A stretch of DNA of 64,000 bases. Source: Nitrospira sp. (GTDB lineage: Bacteria; Nitrospirota; Nitrospiria; Nitrospirales; Nitrospiraceae). Below are positions 1 through 8,484 of this stretch, piece after piece. A model generated the notes under the pieces. That model saw only the letters and a program-made list of their open reading frames with translations. It was not told where the DNA came from and made no database searches. The first letter of the stretch is position 1; the number at the start of each line of letters is the position of its first letter. Where the stretch lies: assembly GCA_024998625.1 (NCBI GenBank), contig JACOEL010000005.1, forward strand, positions 124,001 to 188,000. Reading direction: 5' to 3'. The position numbers were made by a program, and so were the translations under genes.

Positions 1-618
1 CGGCACGGGGCGACCGTCGGGCCAGTACACCCGCCATGAACCGCACCATCTGGTGACGCCGAGCACGGGTCTCGATCCCCAGAGATCCACGGCCGCTTGA
101 TTGTAGCGCGTGATTCGTCCCTCGGCATCGGTCGTGTAGACCGCGATCGGAAGGGCTTCGACCAGATTCGCCAGGTCACGCTCCCCTTGTTTTCGTTCCG
201 AAATCTCCCGGGCAACTTTTGAGGCGCCTACAATCCGGCCTCCCCGATCCTTGATCGGCGACACCGAAAGAGAAATGTCGATCATCGTGCCATCTTTGCG
301 CTGCCGCACTGTTTCGTAATGGTCGATCCGTTGCCCCAGGCGGAGGCGTTCCAGAATTCTGGGTTCTTCATCGCATCGGTCTTTGGGGATCAGACGTTGG
401 ACTGGCTGTCCGATCATTTCCTGGGCCGTGTATCCGAAGAGACGTTGCGCCCCCTGGTTCCAACTCGTGATACAGCCATTGAGGTCTTTGGAGATGATGG
501 CGTCATCGGACGACTCCACGATCGCAGCCAGACGCGATAGTAGAAGATCGATCTGGGGCGGAATCTCGGGGGAGGTGGCGTTGTCTCCCTGTATCGAATG
601 CATCTCGGTGTGCCTCAT
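1..618 (-). CDS. PAS-domain sensory protein, 3' part cut by the window edge
   Basis: Translating the minus strand from position 618 gives an open frame that runs off the left edge (about 206 residues visible). It holds one complete PAS domain (about residues 28-135, with typical stretches such as SSDDAIISKD and ITSWNQGAQRLFGY), a PAC-like end (KVAREISERK), then the start of a second PAS domain (EALPIAVYTTDAEGRITRYN). This is the layout of PAS-containing histidine kinases or diguanylate cyclases, and the output domain lies outside the window. ATG codons in the same frame at 618 and 603 are both possible starts. The one at 603 has a GATGAGG sequence about 9 bases upstream. No signal peptide or membrane segment is seen, so a cytoplasmic sensor is likely. 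Confidence 0.85.
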   Translation of the reverse strand, partial: MRHTEMHSIQGDNATSPEIPPQIDLLLSRLAAIVESSDDAIISKDLNGCITSWNQGAQRLFGYTAQEMIGQPVQRLIPKDRCDEEPRILERLRLGQRIDHYETVRQRKDGTMIDISLSVSPIKDRGGRIVGASKVAREISERKQGERDLANLVEALPIAVYTTDAEGRITRYNQAAVDLWGSRPVLGVTRWCGSWRVYWPDGRPVP

Positions 619-686
619 CTCTTCGCGTGGACAGCGACCGATTCGGGCGCGGACTTGATACTAGGATCTTTGGGCCCATGTGAACA

Positions 687-704
687 ACTAGGCAAACCGC
701 TAGC
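687..704. promoter_or_regulatory. Putative operator of the ACTAGG-N6-CCTAGT family (site 1)
   Basis: Reads ACTAGG CAAACC GCTAGC. The left arm is perfect and the right arm keeps the CTAG core. It is centred about 120 bp before the Hsp20-like gene (816) and about 77 bp before the divergent PAS gene. Its role is inferred from recurrence in the window. Confidence 0.45.
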
Positions 705-815
705 ATCCTCCAGCCTCAGATCCCGGGGAAATTCTAGTGGTCCGCCCGACGGTATGTCGTAAGGTACTACCAAGATACAAGCGATACCCCCCACCATGAC
801 ATGATTGGAGGAAGC

Positions 816-1199
816 ATGAAACGTCCACTTCGTGGTGAGATTGATGGAATGCGGTTGAATGCCTCCGCCCAAGAATTCCAACGGGGGACCGGCGGCCCGC
901 CCGGTTCCTCGGGCACCATTCAGCAAGGCCCCTTGATTGAAGTGTCGGAGTCCGATGGCACGTTCAATGTCTCCGCAGACTTTCGAGCGATGCAGGACAC
1001 GTCCAGTGCCGAGGATATGGCGGTTGAATTCGCCCGGCAGGGCGTCATTCTCGCCGGCGGGTCGGTGCAGAGATACGTGCCGCTGCCCACTGATGCGCAA
1101 ATCGAGCATGCCAGGGTGACCATCGACGCAGGCATCGTGCGAATGTCCGTTCCGACCGCGGATCTGGGGCATCGATGGCGCTCGCTCGTCATGTGGTGA
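816..1199 (+). CDS. Divergent small heat-shock (Hsp20/alpha-crystallin-like) protein
   Basis: 127 residues. The C-terminal 80 residues follow the alpha-crystallin domain pattern: a first strand with SDGTFNVSADF, a middle strand with MAVEFARQGVILAGG, and the closing YVPLPTDAQIEHARVTIDAGIVRM... stretch, which resembles the usual LPxxVDxxxIxAxxxDGVLxIxxP. The N-terminal 40 residues are Gly/Pro-rich and unlike typical members. Family members are ATP-independent chaperones that hold unfolding proteins. The start at 816 is chosen because GGAGG lies 5 bases upstream; an in-frame ATG at 801 lacks this. It is convergent with the decayed kinase gene, 8 bp away. The family call is by pattern only. Confidence 0.6.
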   Translation: MKRPLRGEIDGMRLNASAQEFQRGTGGPPGSSGTIQQGPLIEVSESDGTFNVSADFRAMQDTSSAEDMAVEFARQGVILAGGSVQRYVPLPTDAQIEHARVTIDAGIVRMSVPTADLGHRWRSLVMW

Positions 1200-1207
1200 C
1201 CGGTGAC

Positions 1208-3282
1208 TTAGCGCGGCACTCCGTCGTCTGCCAGCGCCTGGCGGATCGAGGCGTAGAGTTCGTCGACTGCGGATTCTTTGGAGATCAAGGTGGCGGCGCC
1301 GGCTTGCAGCATGGCCTCCCGTGCCTCGCCGGTGTTTTGGACAGAGAGTCCGATGATGGCCACGTCCGGATGCCGTGATTTGATTTCGACCGTCTCATCG
1401 ATCCCGTTGGTTTCCGGCATATTGATATCCATGACGACCACCGCAGGCCGCAGCCGTTCGACGAACTCGATCGCTTCGCGACCGGTTGACGCTTCGCCCA
1501 CCACCGCGACGTCGTCATAATGTTCCAGCACCCTCCGCAATCCCTGCCGGACCATCGCATGGTCGTCCACCAGCAGAATGCCGATCTTCGACGTGGGATG
1601 AAGGGAAAGGTCCTCCACGTCTGTGGACCGGGTCCGTAGTGAGGGTGCCCGTGATTCTGCCGGAGCCAGGGTGTCGTCGTCCTTCGGTGTTTCCCGGCTG
1701 TTCCAATACGGCGTCGTGAGGGTGGCGCGTGTCCCGACGCCCAGGACGGATTCGATGACCAATTGCCCACCCATCGCGGCCATGCGCTCTTGAATGCTGA
1801 ATAGCCTGAAGCGGTTGGCGGTGGTTCCGGGTCGATTCTGCGGTGCAGTGACAAATCCGCAGCCGTCATCGGCGACCACCACCTCCAACTGGCCGTCGTC
1901 TCTCACTGTGAGTCCGATGGTCGCCTCCGTAGCCTTGGCATGTTTGAGCACGTTAAAAAGCAGTTCGCGCACGGATTGAAACAGGAGAACTGCCTGGTCC
2001 TCCGGCAGCGGCAAAGGCGTTGCGTCCTGTCGCACGGTGACGGCGAGCCCGTGGCATTGCCTCTGTGTAGCCAGCCAGGTCAGCGCCTGAAGCAGGCCGA
2101 ATTCCTTGAGAGTAGGGGGCGTCAACTCTGCGACGAGCGACCGGGTGTATGCGAGAGATTGATTCAAGGCGTGGTCGGCGTCTTTCAAAACTCGGGGACC
2201 CGCTCCCCCGTGACCAGCGGAATGGTCTGCCGTAATTTCATCCGCACGACCACAAGTAATTGGGCCAGGTAGTCGTGGAGCTCCGTGGCCAGTCGTTTGC
2301 GTTCCCGCTGCTCGGCCAGATTTAACTCCGTCGCCAGCGCACGAAGCTGCTCCTGCGCTTGCAGCAACGCCGATGTTTTTGGGCTGACAGCCCGTTCAAG
2401 GTCGACGCTCCATCGTTGCAGGCGTTCTTCGGCCTCCTTGCTTTCGGTGACGTCGAAACTCGCCCCGATATAACCAAGGACCTCTCCGTCAGCGGAGAGA
2501 TTCGGCATCCCAACAGAACGAATCCATCGATAGGTGCTGTCCCGTCGCCGACAGCGCAAAGAAACCTCGAAACGGGTTCGGTCCTCGACCGCCTGCTGGT
2601 AGACCGAAGCCGCCTGGTCACGATCGTCCGGATGGACGTGGCGAGCCCAGTCGAACACGTCGATCTGGCCCAGGTGATCGATGCCCATGAAATCGAGACA
2701 GGCCTGGTTGATGAACTCGCAGCCGGATGGTCCGTTCATCCAGATGATCACCGGTGCGCTGTCGGCCAACGTCCGGAAGCGCACTTCGCTTTCGCGCAGC
2801 CGACGATTGGCCTCGTCGCGTTCCCGCAAGAGGCGGGCCTTTTCTTCGGCGAGCGTGATGAATGTGTCCCGCTGGCGGGCCAGCTCTTCCCGCTGCCGGT
2901 ACAGGTCCAGGAAAATTCCGGCCTTGCTGCGCAACACGTCCGGCTCGAGGGGCTTGTAGAGAAAATCCACGGCACCGGCCTGGTACCCGCGAAAGCGGCG
3001 CAGGTTGTCCTGAGGTCCTGCCGTCAGAAAAATAATCGGCACGTGCTGGGTGCGCTGGGACCCACGCATGAGTTCCGCCAGTTCAAAGCCGTTCATGATC
3101 GGCATCTGGACGTCGATGACAGCCAGGGCGATGTCATGTTGGAGCAACAGCTCAAGCGCTTCCCTCCCGGTCCTGGCGCGTAACATTTCGACGTCGTCAC
3201 GGGACAGGACGGCGCTCAGGGCCACCAGATTGGGCTCATGGTCGTCGACTAAGAGGAATTTGGCCTGTGAATCGGTCAGCAC
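1208..3282 (-). pseudogene. Hybrid histidine kinase REC-PAS-HisKA_3-HATPase-REC, broken by one frameshift
   Basis: Two overlapping frames make one protein of about 690 residues. The first frame (3282 to 2185) has a receiver domain (FLLVDDHE, phospho-acceptor in AVIDVQMP), a coiled coil, a PAS domain and the dimerisation H-box TELHDYLAQLL. It stops at TGA inside the dimerisation helix. The next frame resumes at once with LKDADHALNQSLAYTRSL, the HATPase domain (ELLFNVLKHA, DDGCGF) and a NarL-type receiver (VVMDINMPETNG) without its HTH. One extra T in the T run at 2187-2190 would restore reading. The GTG start at 3282 overlaps the cheB stop as GTGCTGA. It is either a true mutation, a sequence error or, less likely, a -1 frameshift site. 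Confidence 0.8.
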
Positions 3283-3880
3283 TGAACGGTCCCTCCACAG
3301 GCGCACAACCGCTCCGCGAGTGTGCGCAGGTTCATCACTCGCGCCTCCGGACAGGCCGTGAGGGCGGATTCCGGCATCATCCGGGCCTCGGCAGAATCCG
3401 GGCTCTGCACCACGACGATCCCGCCGGCTTCGCCGACTGCGCGAACCCCCTCGCGCCGTCCTCGTTCGCGCCGCTGTGAACGATCGCCGGCAAGTCCTTC
3501 CCATACGCGTCCGCTGCCGACTCGAACAGCACGTCGACCGACGGGCGGGCGAAGTTCACCGGTTTCTCATTGGACAGCGACAGGGATCGATCCTGCTCCA
3601 CGAAAAGATGATAGTCAGGCGGAGCGACGTAGACGGTTCCGGGCACGATGGGCTCCTTACCCTCTGCTTCCTTGATCGTAATCCGGCACTTTGTCTGCAA
3701 CAAGGCCGGAATACTGTTGAGCTTGTCGGCGGGCACGTGTACCGTCACCAGGATTGCCAATGGAAAGTCTGCCGCCAGCGGGGGCAGGAGGCGTGAGAGC
3801 GCGGCGACCGCGCTGGCGGACGCGCCGATGACGATGGCGCGTGGTTTCCTGAGGCATTTCTGCACCGGGCGCGCCGTCAC
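3276..3880 (-). pseudogene. cheB: Stand-alone CheB-type methylesterase with a frameshift near its end
   Basis: CheB removes methyl groups from glutamates of chemoreceptors. This copy has only the catalytic domain, with no receiver. The Ser-His-Asp triad positions are visible: Ser in VIGASASAV, His in LVTVHVPAD and Asp in GANEDGARG. After GANEDGARG the frame is lost. One more G in the G run (C5 on the plus strand at 3446-3450) would continue VRAVGEAGGIVVVQSPDS and MMPESALTACPEARVMNL to a stop at 3276-3278 that overlaps the next gene. As it stands the product ends in a foreign tail at 3377. The start at 3880 overlaps the cheR remnant stop, as in intact CheR-CheB operons. Confidence 0.8.
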
Positions 3881-4074
3881 TCATCGCCTCGTTTCTGATA
3901 AATCCGCTCGCCGGGGAGTAACTCCGTGAACGCCTTGACGTGGGCGTTGAAGCGTAGGCTCTCTCTGGCGCCGATACCGAGAAATCCTTTTCGGACGAGG
4001 GCCTCCTTGAATAGGCCGGTCGCGCGGTCTTGCATCGGCCGGTCGAAATAAATCAGCCCGTTTCGGCAGGGCAC
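3877..4074 (-). pseudogene. CheR methyltransferase remnant (C-terminal end only)
   Basis: The frame encodes VPCRNGLIYFDRPMQ followed by GLFKEALVRKGFLGIGARES and the tail GERIYQKRGDE, matching the last quarter of the SAM-binding domain of CheR (usual CRNxxIYFD motif). The roughly 190 N-terminal residues are missing. Upstream, the same frame runs straight into IVYTGRELSSDEEQ, which belongs to a receiver domain of the neighbouring kinase, so a deletion junction lies at about 4072-4077. The stop overlaps the cheB start (ATGA-type). Judged non-functional. Confidence 0.8.
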
Positions 4075-4907
4075 CTGTTCCTCATCGGAAGAAAGCTCAC
4101 GGCCTGTATAGACGATACGGGTGGAAAGGCGAGGTGCTCTTCCCGGCTGAGGGTTTCGAGCAGTGAAAAGCCCGACGCATCGGGTAGCGTGAGGTCGAGC
4201 ACCATACAATCGAAGGTTCGCTCGGCGAGATGGGCGAGACATTCCGCCGCGCTGTCCGCGCCGATCGTTTCGACTTCGTCTGAACCGAGCAGCAGCCGCA
4301 GGCTCTCCTGCTGGGTGAGGTCGTCCTCCACGATCAGCACCCGCCGCGGTTTATCCGTCAGCCTGGTCTCGAATTGCCGGAAGGCGTCCACAAGCTGCTC
4401 CCGTTTCATCGGTTTGAGCATGTAGCCGACGGCGCCCAACGAGAGTGCGGTCTTCTCATAATCGTGACCCGAGACGACGTGGATCGGAATATGCCGTTTC
4501 CGGGGATCGGCTTTCAGTCGATCGATGACGGAGAGCCCGGAGTGGTCCGGAAGTCCGATATCGAGAATGACCGCGCTCGGCAGGTAGCGCGAGGCAAGCG
4601 CCGAGGCATCGGCCGCTGTCGCGGCGACCAGGACCTGAAAATTGAGTTCATGGGCCAGGTCCGCAAGAATCTTCGAAAAGGGTTCGTCATCCTCGACGAT
4701 CAAAATCACCCGCCGGTTGGCGGCCAGCCGTTCCCGATTATCCGCGATGGGTGTCGTCGTTACCCGGCTCTCAGACGGGATTGCAGGCCTGGGGGGAACG
4801 TCGCCGGGTCTGATCGGCATGGGCGGCGGTTGTGTTTTGAGGGAACGGGAAGGCCCAGGCCCTGGCCCGACGCCAGTGGAATGCCCGGATCCGGCCACCC
4901 ATCTCAC
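4075..4907 (-). pseudogene. Remnant of a multi-receiver hybrid sensor kinase (REC-REC piece)
   Basis: The frame from 4907 has a Pro-rich linker, then a full receiver (VILIVEDDEPFSKIL, ILDIGLPDHSGL, GYMLKPMKREQL) and most of a second receiver (RVLIVEDDLTQQ, MVLDLTLPDASGF). The second is cut at FPPV by a one-base loss near 4116. The other frame continues IVYTGRELSSDEEQ and is then joined to cheR. The sensor, dimerisation and ATPase parts expected before the linker are absent; the DNA upstream of 4907 shows no kinase coding. From memory of the family, the intact protein would carry HK-REC-REC-REC. It has lost both ends and one frame, so it is a relic. Confidence 0.75.
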
Positions 4908-4957
4908 TGCCGGTCAACCAACTGAAGGTTTCACTTGAGTTCATCTGCCGGTCAACC
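4907..4957 (+). repeat. Short direct repeat beside the kinase relic
   Basis: CTGCCGGTCAACC occurs at 4907-4919 and 4945-4957. A good ribosome-binding sequence (GGAGGTGA) and an ATGATG follow at 4963-4974 but open only a five-codon frame. This may be a scar of the event that removed the 5' part of the kinase. The stretch 4958-5112 has no gene. Confidence 0.4.
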
Positions 4958-5066
4958 GCATCGGAGGTGAATGATGACTGCGTATTAGGTCAGGGACGGA
5001 TTTTGGGGTCCGAGACGCACCATGCACAATGCGCACGGGTAGTAGCACCTTGGCCCGCATCGCCCC

Positions 5067-5084
5067 ACTAGTGAAACCCCTAGT
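5067..5084. promoter_or_regulatory. Putative operator of the ACTAGG-N6-CCTAGT family (site 2)
   Basis: Reads ACTAGT GAAACC CCTAGT, with a perfect right arm. It lies about 168 bp before the relic kinase start and just past the 3' end of the gene at 5113-5571, so it may have served the lost operon. Confidence 0.45.
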
Positions 5085-5112
5085 TCAATGCTGGCGCGTC
5101 TGACAGCGTACC

Positions 5113-5571
5113 TTATTTTGCGGAGAAATGTGGGGGGATCTCAGGCGCCGTGCTGTCCATCACCCGGACGGCCTGTTGGCGATCATCGAGTTTGAGGGTA
5201 ACACGTTGACCGACGGACAAATTGAGAAAGAGTTCCGGTTTTGGGATTCGAAAAGCCACTTCCCTACCTAGATCGGTCGTGAGCAGTCCTTGTTGTTCGA
5301 TTAAATCGATTTTTGCCAGCACACCGGAGATGGTGTGTTGTGGATCTGTCGCCGTATCCGCCATGAGATAGGCATATGGATTAATTGACGGATGGGGGGG
5401 AATCACCGGTTTCGGATCGGGTGGAACGGGAACTGGGTCGGAGGGTTTCGGTGGAACAGTCGGTCCGGGACCAGGATGCGGAGCGGGAGCCGGCACCTCG
5501 TTCGATGAAGGACTCCACCCCGTGAGCAGGGCGCCACCTACTAGGCCGACTCCGATGATGGTGCGCAACAT
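5113..5571 (-). CDS. Secreted Pro-rich hypothetical protein
   Basis: 152 residues. A short hydrophobic leader (MLRTIIGVGLVGGALLTGW) suggests export. A Pro/Val-rich linker follows (about residues 25-65), then a small beta-rich C-terminal domain (about 75-150) with SGVLAKIDLIEQQGLLTTD and NLSVGQRVTLKLDD. The C-terminal domain looks like a small OB-like or SH3-like barrel as found in periplasmic proteins that report a material property, but I do not recognise the family. There is no lipobox cysteine. The gene stands alone between the signalling relic and the Cys-rich gene. Confidence 0.7.
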   Translation of the reverse strand: MLRTIIGVGLVGGALLTGWSPSSNEVPAPAPHPGPGPTVPPKPSDPVPVPPDPKPVIPPHPSINPYAYLMADTATDPQHTISGVLAKIDLIEQQGLLTTDLGREVAFRIPKPELFLNLSVGQRVTLKLDDRQQAVRVMDSTAPEIPPHFSAK

Positions 5572-5623
5572 GATGACCTCCTCTCAAGCCGGTTCCTGAT
5601 GCGGGACGATCAGATGCGGCCGG

Positions 5624-6025
5624 CTAGGCCGTACCACCGGAAGAACTCGGCACCGTTTCCATGACCATTTTATGGCAAAGTTCCGCGCAGCGACGGCATG
5701 CTGCCGCGCAGTCACCGCAGAGGGCATGGTGTGGAGCCTGTTCCTCACAGAGGCCGGCGCAGAGTTCACAGACCTCGGCGCACCATGCGCACAGACGGAC
5801 GGCGAACGTGGAGGTCCGCCCCATCCACTGAGCCGAGAGCAGGCAGATATCCGCACAGTCCCGACAGAGTCGAATACAGCGGCTCATAAGATCCTGCTCC
5901 GTTTCGTGCGGCATGCCGATCATGTCGTCCCCGCAGGTATTACACAGACGGGCGCAGTCGAGGCAGGCCTGTATACAGTCGGTTCTATGTTGGTCGATGG
6001 AGTGGGGCGCTGCAGTTATGGTCAT
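5624..6025 (-). CDS. Four-helix-bundle Cys-rich copper-binding protein (Csp/DUF326 family)
   Basis: 133 residues with 19 or so cysteines in helical CxxxC spacing (DCIQACLDCARLCNTC, CIRLCRDCADIC, LCAWCAEVCELCAGLC, CGDCAAACRRCAELC). This is the pattern of copper storage proteins, in which cysteines line the core of a four-helix bundle and bind many Cu(I) ions. No signal peptide is present, so the cytosolic (Csp3-like) type is likely. GGGAGG lies upstream of the ATG at 6025. It faces the phospholipase D gene across a 224-bp intergenic region. A role in copper buffering is inferred from the family. Confidence 0.85.
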   Translation of the reverse strand: MTITAAPHSIDQHRTDCIQACLDCARLCNTCGDDMIGMPHETEQDLMSRCIRLCRDCADICLLSAQWMGRTSTFAVRLCAWCAEVCELCAGLCEEQAPHHALCGDCAAACRRCAELCHKMVMETVPSSSGGTA

Positions 6026-6120
6026 CGGTCTGTCCTCCCTGTCGTCTGAATCTAGGACAGCCTACTTCAGATTTCATGGGTCGCCTACTAGGGAAACCTC
6101 TCGATCGATGATTCATCAGG

Positions 6121-6138
6121 GCTAGGGGTATGACCAGC
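6121..6138. promoter_or_regulatory. Putative operator of the ACTAGG-N6-CCTAGT family (site 3)
   Basis: Reads GCTAGG GGTATG ACCAGC, a weaker copy. It is centred about 120 bp before the phospholipase D start (6250) and about 104 bp before the copper-storage gene (6025). A further ACTAGG half-site lies at 6087-6092. Confidence 0.35.
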
Positions 6139-6249
6139 TGGGCAGCCCTGCCTTCTCTGAGTTAAGGTAATAGCGCGGATCGCATGGGAGATCGACTGTG
6201 CGAGAAACGACTGTGACAGTGTGTGACAGTGGATGGGGGAGAGTGTTGC

Positions 6250-8463
6250 ATGGAGCGAAGTGAAGTGCCGCAGGAATGCGAGGGGCAGGAACAGAGAGAC
6301 ACTCCGTCTACGTTTTTGTTGCGAGGCCGCACCTGTTGGCGCGTGGAGCGAAGCGATCGGTCCGGATTTTTGATCGATGGGGAGGCGTATTTCAAGGCGT
6401 TTCGGGATGTCGCCTTGCAAGCCAAACATTCCATCATCATTGTCGGGTGGGATCTCGATACGCAGATCGAACTGGTGAGGGGCGCGGTGGAGCCGTCGGA
6501 GTTTCCTTCGAAGCTCGGTGACTTTGTCTCGGCGCTCCTGCGGCGAAAGCGAAAGTTGAGAGCCTATGTGCTCAATTGGGACTTCGCAATGATCTATGCC
6601 TTGGAGCGTGAGTGGATGCCGACGGCCCAAACGGGATGGAGCGGCCACCGCCGGCTTTCGTACCAGGTGGATGGTCAGCACCCCATCGGTGCGTCGCATC
6701 ACCAGAAGCTGGTGGTCATCGATGACACGATCGCCTTTGTCGGAGGGTTGGATTTGACAAAGTCCCGATGGGATACCGGTGCTCACGCTTGTCAGGATCC
6801 CCTCCGCGTCGATTCGGACGGACGACCCTATGCGCCGTTTCACGATGTCCAGATGATGGTGTCCGGCCCGGCGGCAGCCGCTCTGGGCGAGTTGGCTCGT
6901 TTCAGATGGTTCAACGCGACGGGGCGGCGACTGCTCCCTGCCATTCGACGGCCGGTAGAGGAGCTCTGGCCGGACGCCCTCGTGCCGGACGTGGAACCAT
7001 GCGATGTCGGTATTATGCGGACGCAACCCGCTTATGCCGGGCAGCCTGAGGTTCGGGAAATCGAACAGGCCTATCTGGAGGCAATCAAGCGTGCACGTCG
7101 CTCCATCTATATCGAATCGCAGTATTTCACGGCCAACGGGATCAGCCGGGCCGTGGCAGCTCGTCTGATGGAGCAGAACGGTCCGGAAGTGGTGCTGGTC
7201 CTTCGTCACAATTGCGACGGGTGGTTGGAACGTCAGACGATGGATGCGCTCCGTTCCCGTGTCTTGAGTGAACTGGAACTCGCCGACCACTACGGACGCT
7301 TGCGCGTGTATGCTCCCACCGTACCGGGCACGCAGGGCAGGGAGATGGTGGCGGTGCACAGCAAGGTGCTCATTGTCGATGAAGACTTTGTCTGTGTGGG
7401 GTCCGCCAATGTGTCGAATCGTTCCATGGGATTCGATACGGAGTGTAACCTCGCGATCGAATCGGATGGAATGGCGCGACTCCAGGCTGTCATTGCGCGA
7501 TTTCGCAACGGACTGATCGGGGAGCATCTCGGTGTCGAGCCTGCGCTGGTGGCTGAGCATGTCCATCGGCTGGGTTCGTTGACCCATGCGATTGATCACC
7601 TCCGGGGCGGAGACCGGAGCCTGGAAAGTGGATGTTTCGACCAGCGCGCTGCCGATGCAATGCCGATCCCGGAACAACTCCTCATCGACCCTGAACGCCC
7701 CATGGCCGCAGGCGAGGTGTTAGGGACCATCGTTCAGCATCACGAACGAACCCATGTGGGGCGGCGGGTGTTTCTTGGATATACGGCGCTGCTCATGCTG
7801 GGCCTCCTGGCGGCTGTGTGGCGATGGAGCCCTTTGAGTGACTGGATGAACGTGAACGACCTGGTCGATGCGGTGCGGGTATTCGGCCATGGACCGACCG
7901 GTGTGCTCGCATTGCTGGGCGGTTTTCTTGTGAGCGGCGTTCTCGCGGTTCCCATTACGGTCTTGATCGTAGTAACGATTCTGGCGTTCGGTCCGCTGAT
8001 CGGCGCTCCATCCGCCCTGGCCGGCGCGCTGGTAAGCGCCATGACCATTTTTGGGCTGGGCCGGGCCCTGGGAAGGTATCGAGTTCAACGATTTGCCGGC
8101 CGTCGAGTGGCGCATTTGAGCCGCCGGATCGCCCAGAGAGGGCTCTGGGCGATCCTGATCGTCAGGGTCCTGCCCATCGCGCCCTTTTCTATGGTGAACC
8201 TGGTTGCCGGGGCGACCCCGTTGTCTCTGCGCGATTTTTTGCTGGGAACCGCGCTTGGCATGAGTCCAGGAATTGTGCTGATGTCAGCCTTCGTCGACCG
8301 GTTGGCGGAAGCGCTTCGCAATCCAAGCCCCGTCGCCTTTGGCGTGCTGGGTCTGCTCATGGGGGTCGCTTGGAGCCTTGCATGGTATGTGTCGCGGCGT
8401 TTACACGTTAGGGGTACCGCACCGGGTGTCGGCAAGGTTCAGAGGGCGACTCTCGCTGGCTGA
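6250..8463 (+). CDS. Phospholipase D/cardiolipin-synthase-like protein with C-terminal VTT (DedA-like) membrane domain
   Basis: 737 residues. Two HKD motifs mark the phospholipase D fold: SHHQKLVVIDD near residue 150 and VHSKVLIVDED near 368, each followed by a conserved GG or GSAN segment (FVGGLD, VGSANVSNRS). After a charged linker (about 420-510) comes a membrane part of about six helices with the VTT/SNARE-associated signature (ILVVRVLPIAPFSMVNLVAG-like segment near 640). Such enzymes transfer or hydrolyse phosphatidyl groups; the VTT domain is related to lipid scramblase or transport proteins. The start at 6250 has GGGGGAGAG before it; a GTG at 6223 is an alternative. The endonuclease/exonuclease/phosphatase gene follows after 21 bp, so the two form an operon. 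Confidence 0.88.
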   Translation: MERSEVPQECEGQEQRDTPSTFLLRGRTCWRVERSDRSGFLIDGEAYFKAFRDVALQAKHSIIIVGWDLDTQIELVRGAVEPSEFPSKLGDFVSALLRRKRKLRAYVLNWDFAMIYALEREWMPTAQTGWSGHRRLSYQVDGQHPIGASHHQKLVVIDDTIAFVGGLDLTKSRWDTGAHACQDPLRVDSDGRPYAPFHDVQMMVSGPAAAALGELARFRWFNATGRRLLPAIRRPVEELWPDALVPDVEPCDVGIMRTQPAYAGQPEVREIEQAYLEAIKRARRSIYIESQYFTANGISRAVAARLMEQNGPEVVLVLRHNCDGWLERQTMDALRSRVLSELELADHYGRLRVYAPTVPGTQGREMVAVHSKVLIVDEDFVCVGSANVSNRSMGFDTECNLAIESDGMARLQAVIARFRNGLIGEHLGVEPALVAEHVHRLGSLTHAIDHLRGGDRSLESGCFDQRAADAMPIPEQLLIDPERPMAAGEVLGTIVQHHERTHVGRRVFLGYTALLMLGLLAAVWRWSPLSDWMNVNDLVDAVRVFGHGPTGVLALLGGFLVSGVLAVPITVLIVVTILAFGPLIGAPSALAGALVSAMTIFGLGRALGRYRVQRFAGRRVAHLSRRIAQRGLWAILIVRVLPIAPFSMVNLVAGATPLSLRDFLLGTALGMSPGIVLMSAFVDRLAEALRNPSPVAFGVLGLLMGVAWSLAWYVSRRLHVRGTAPGVGKVQRATLAG

Positions 8464-8484
8464 CGCCGTGTGAACAGGAGAACG

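Noticed and set aside
6088-7677. 529-codon open frame antisense to the phospholipase D gene
   Set aside because: The plus-strand frame has two HKD motifs and a VTT domain. The antisense frame shows no domain and is a by-product of high G+C codon use.
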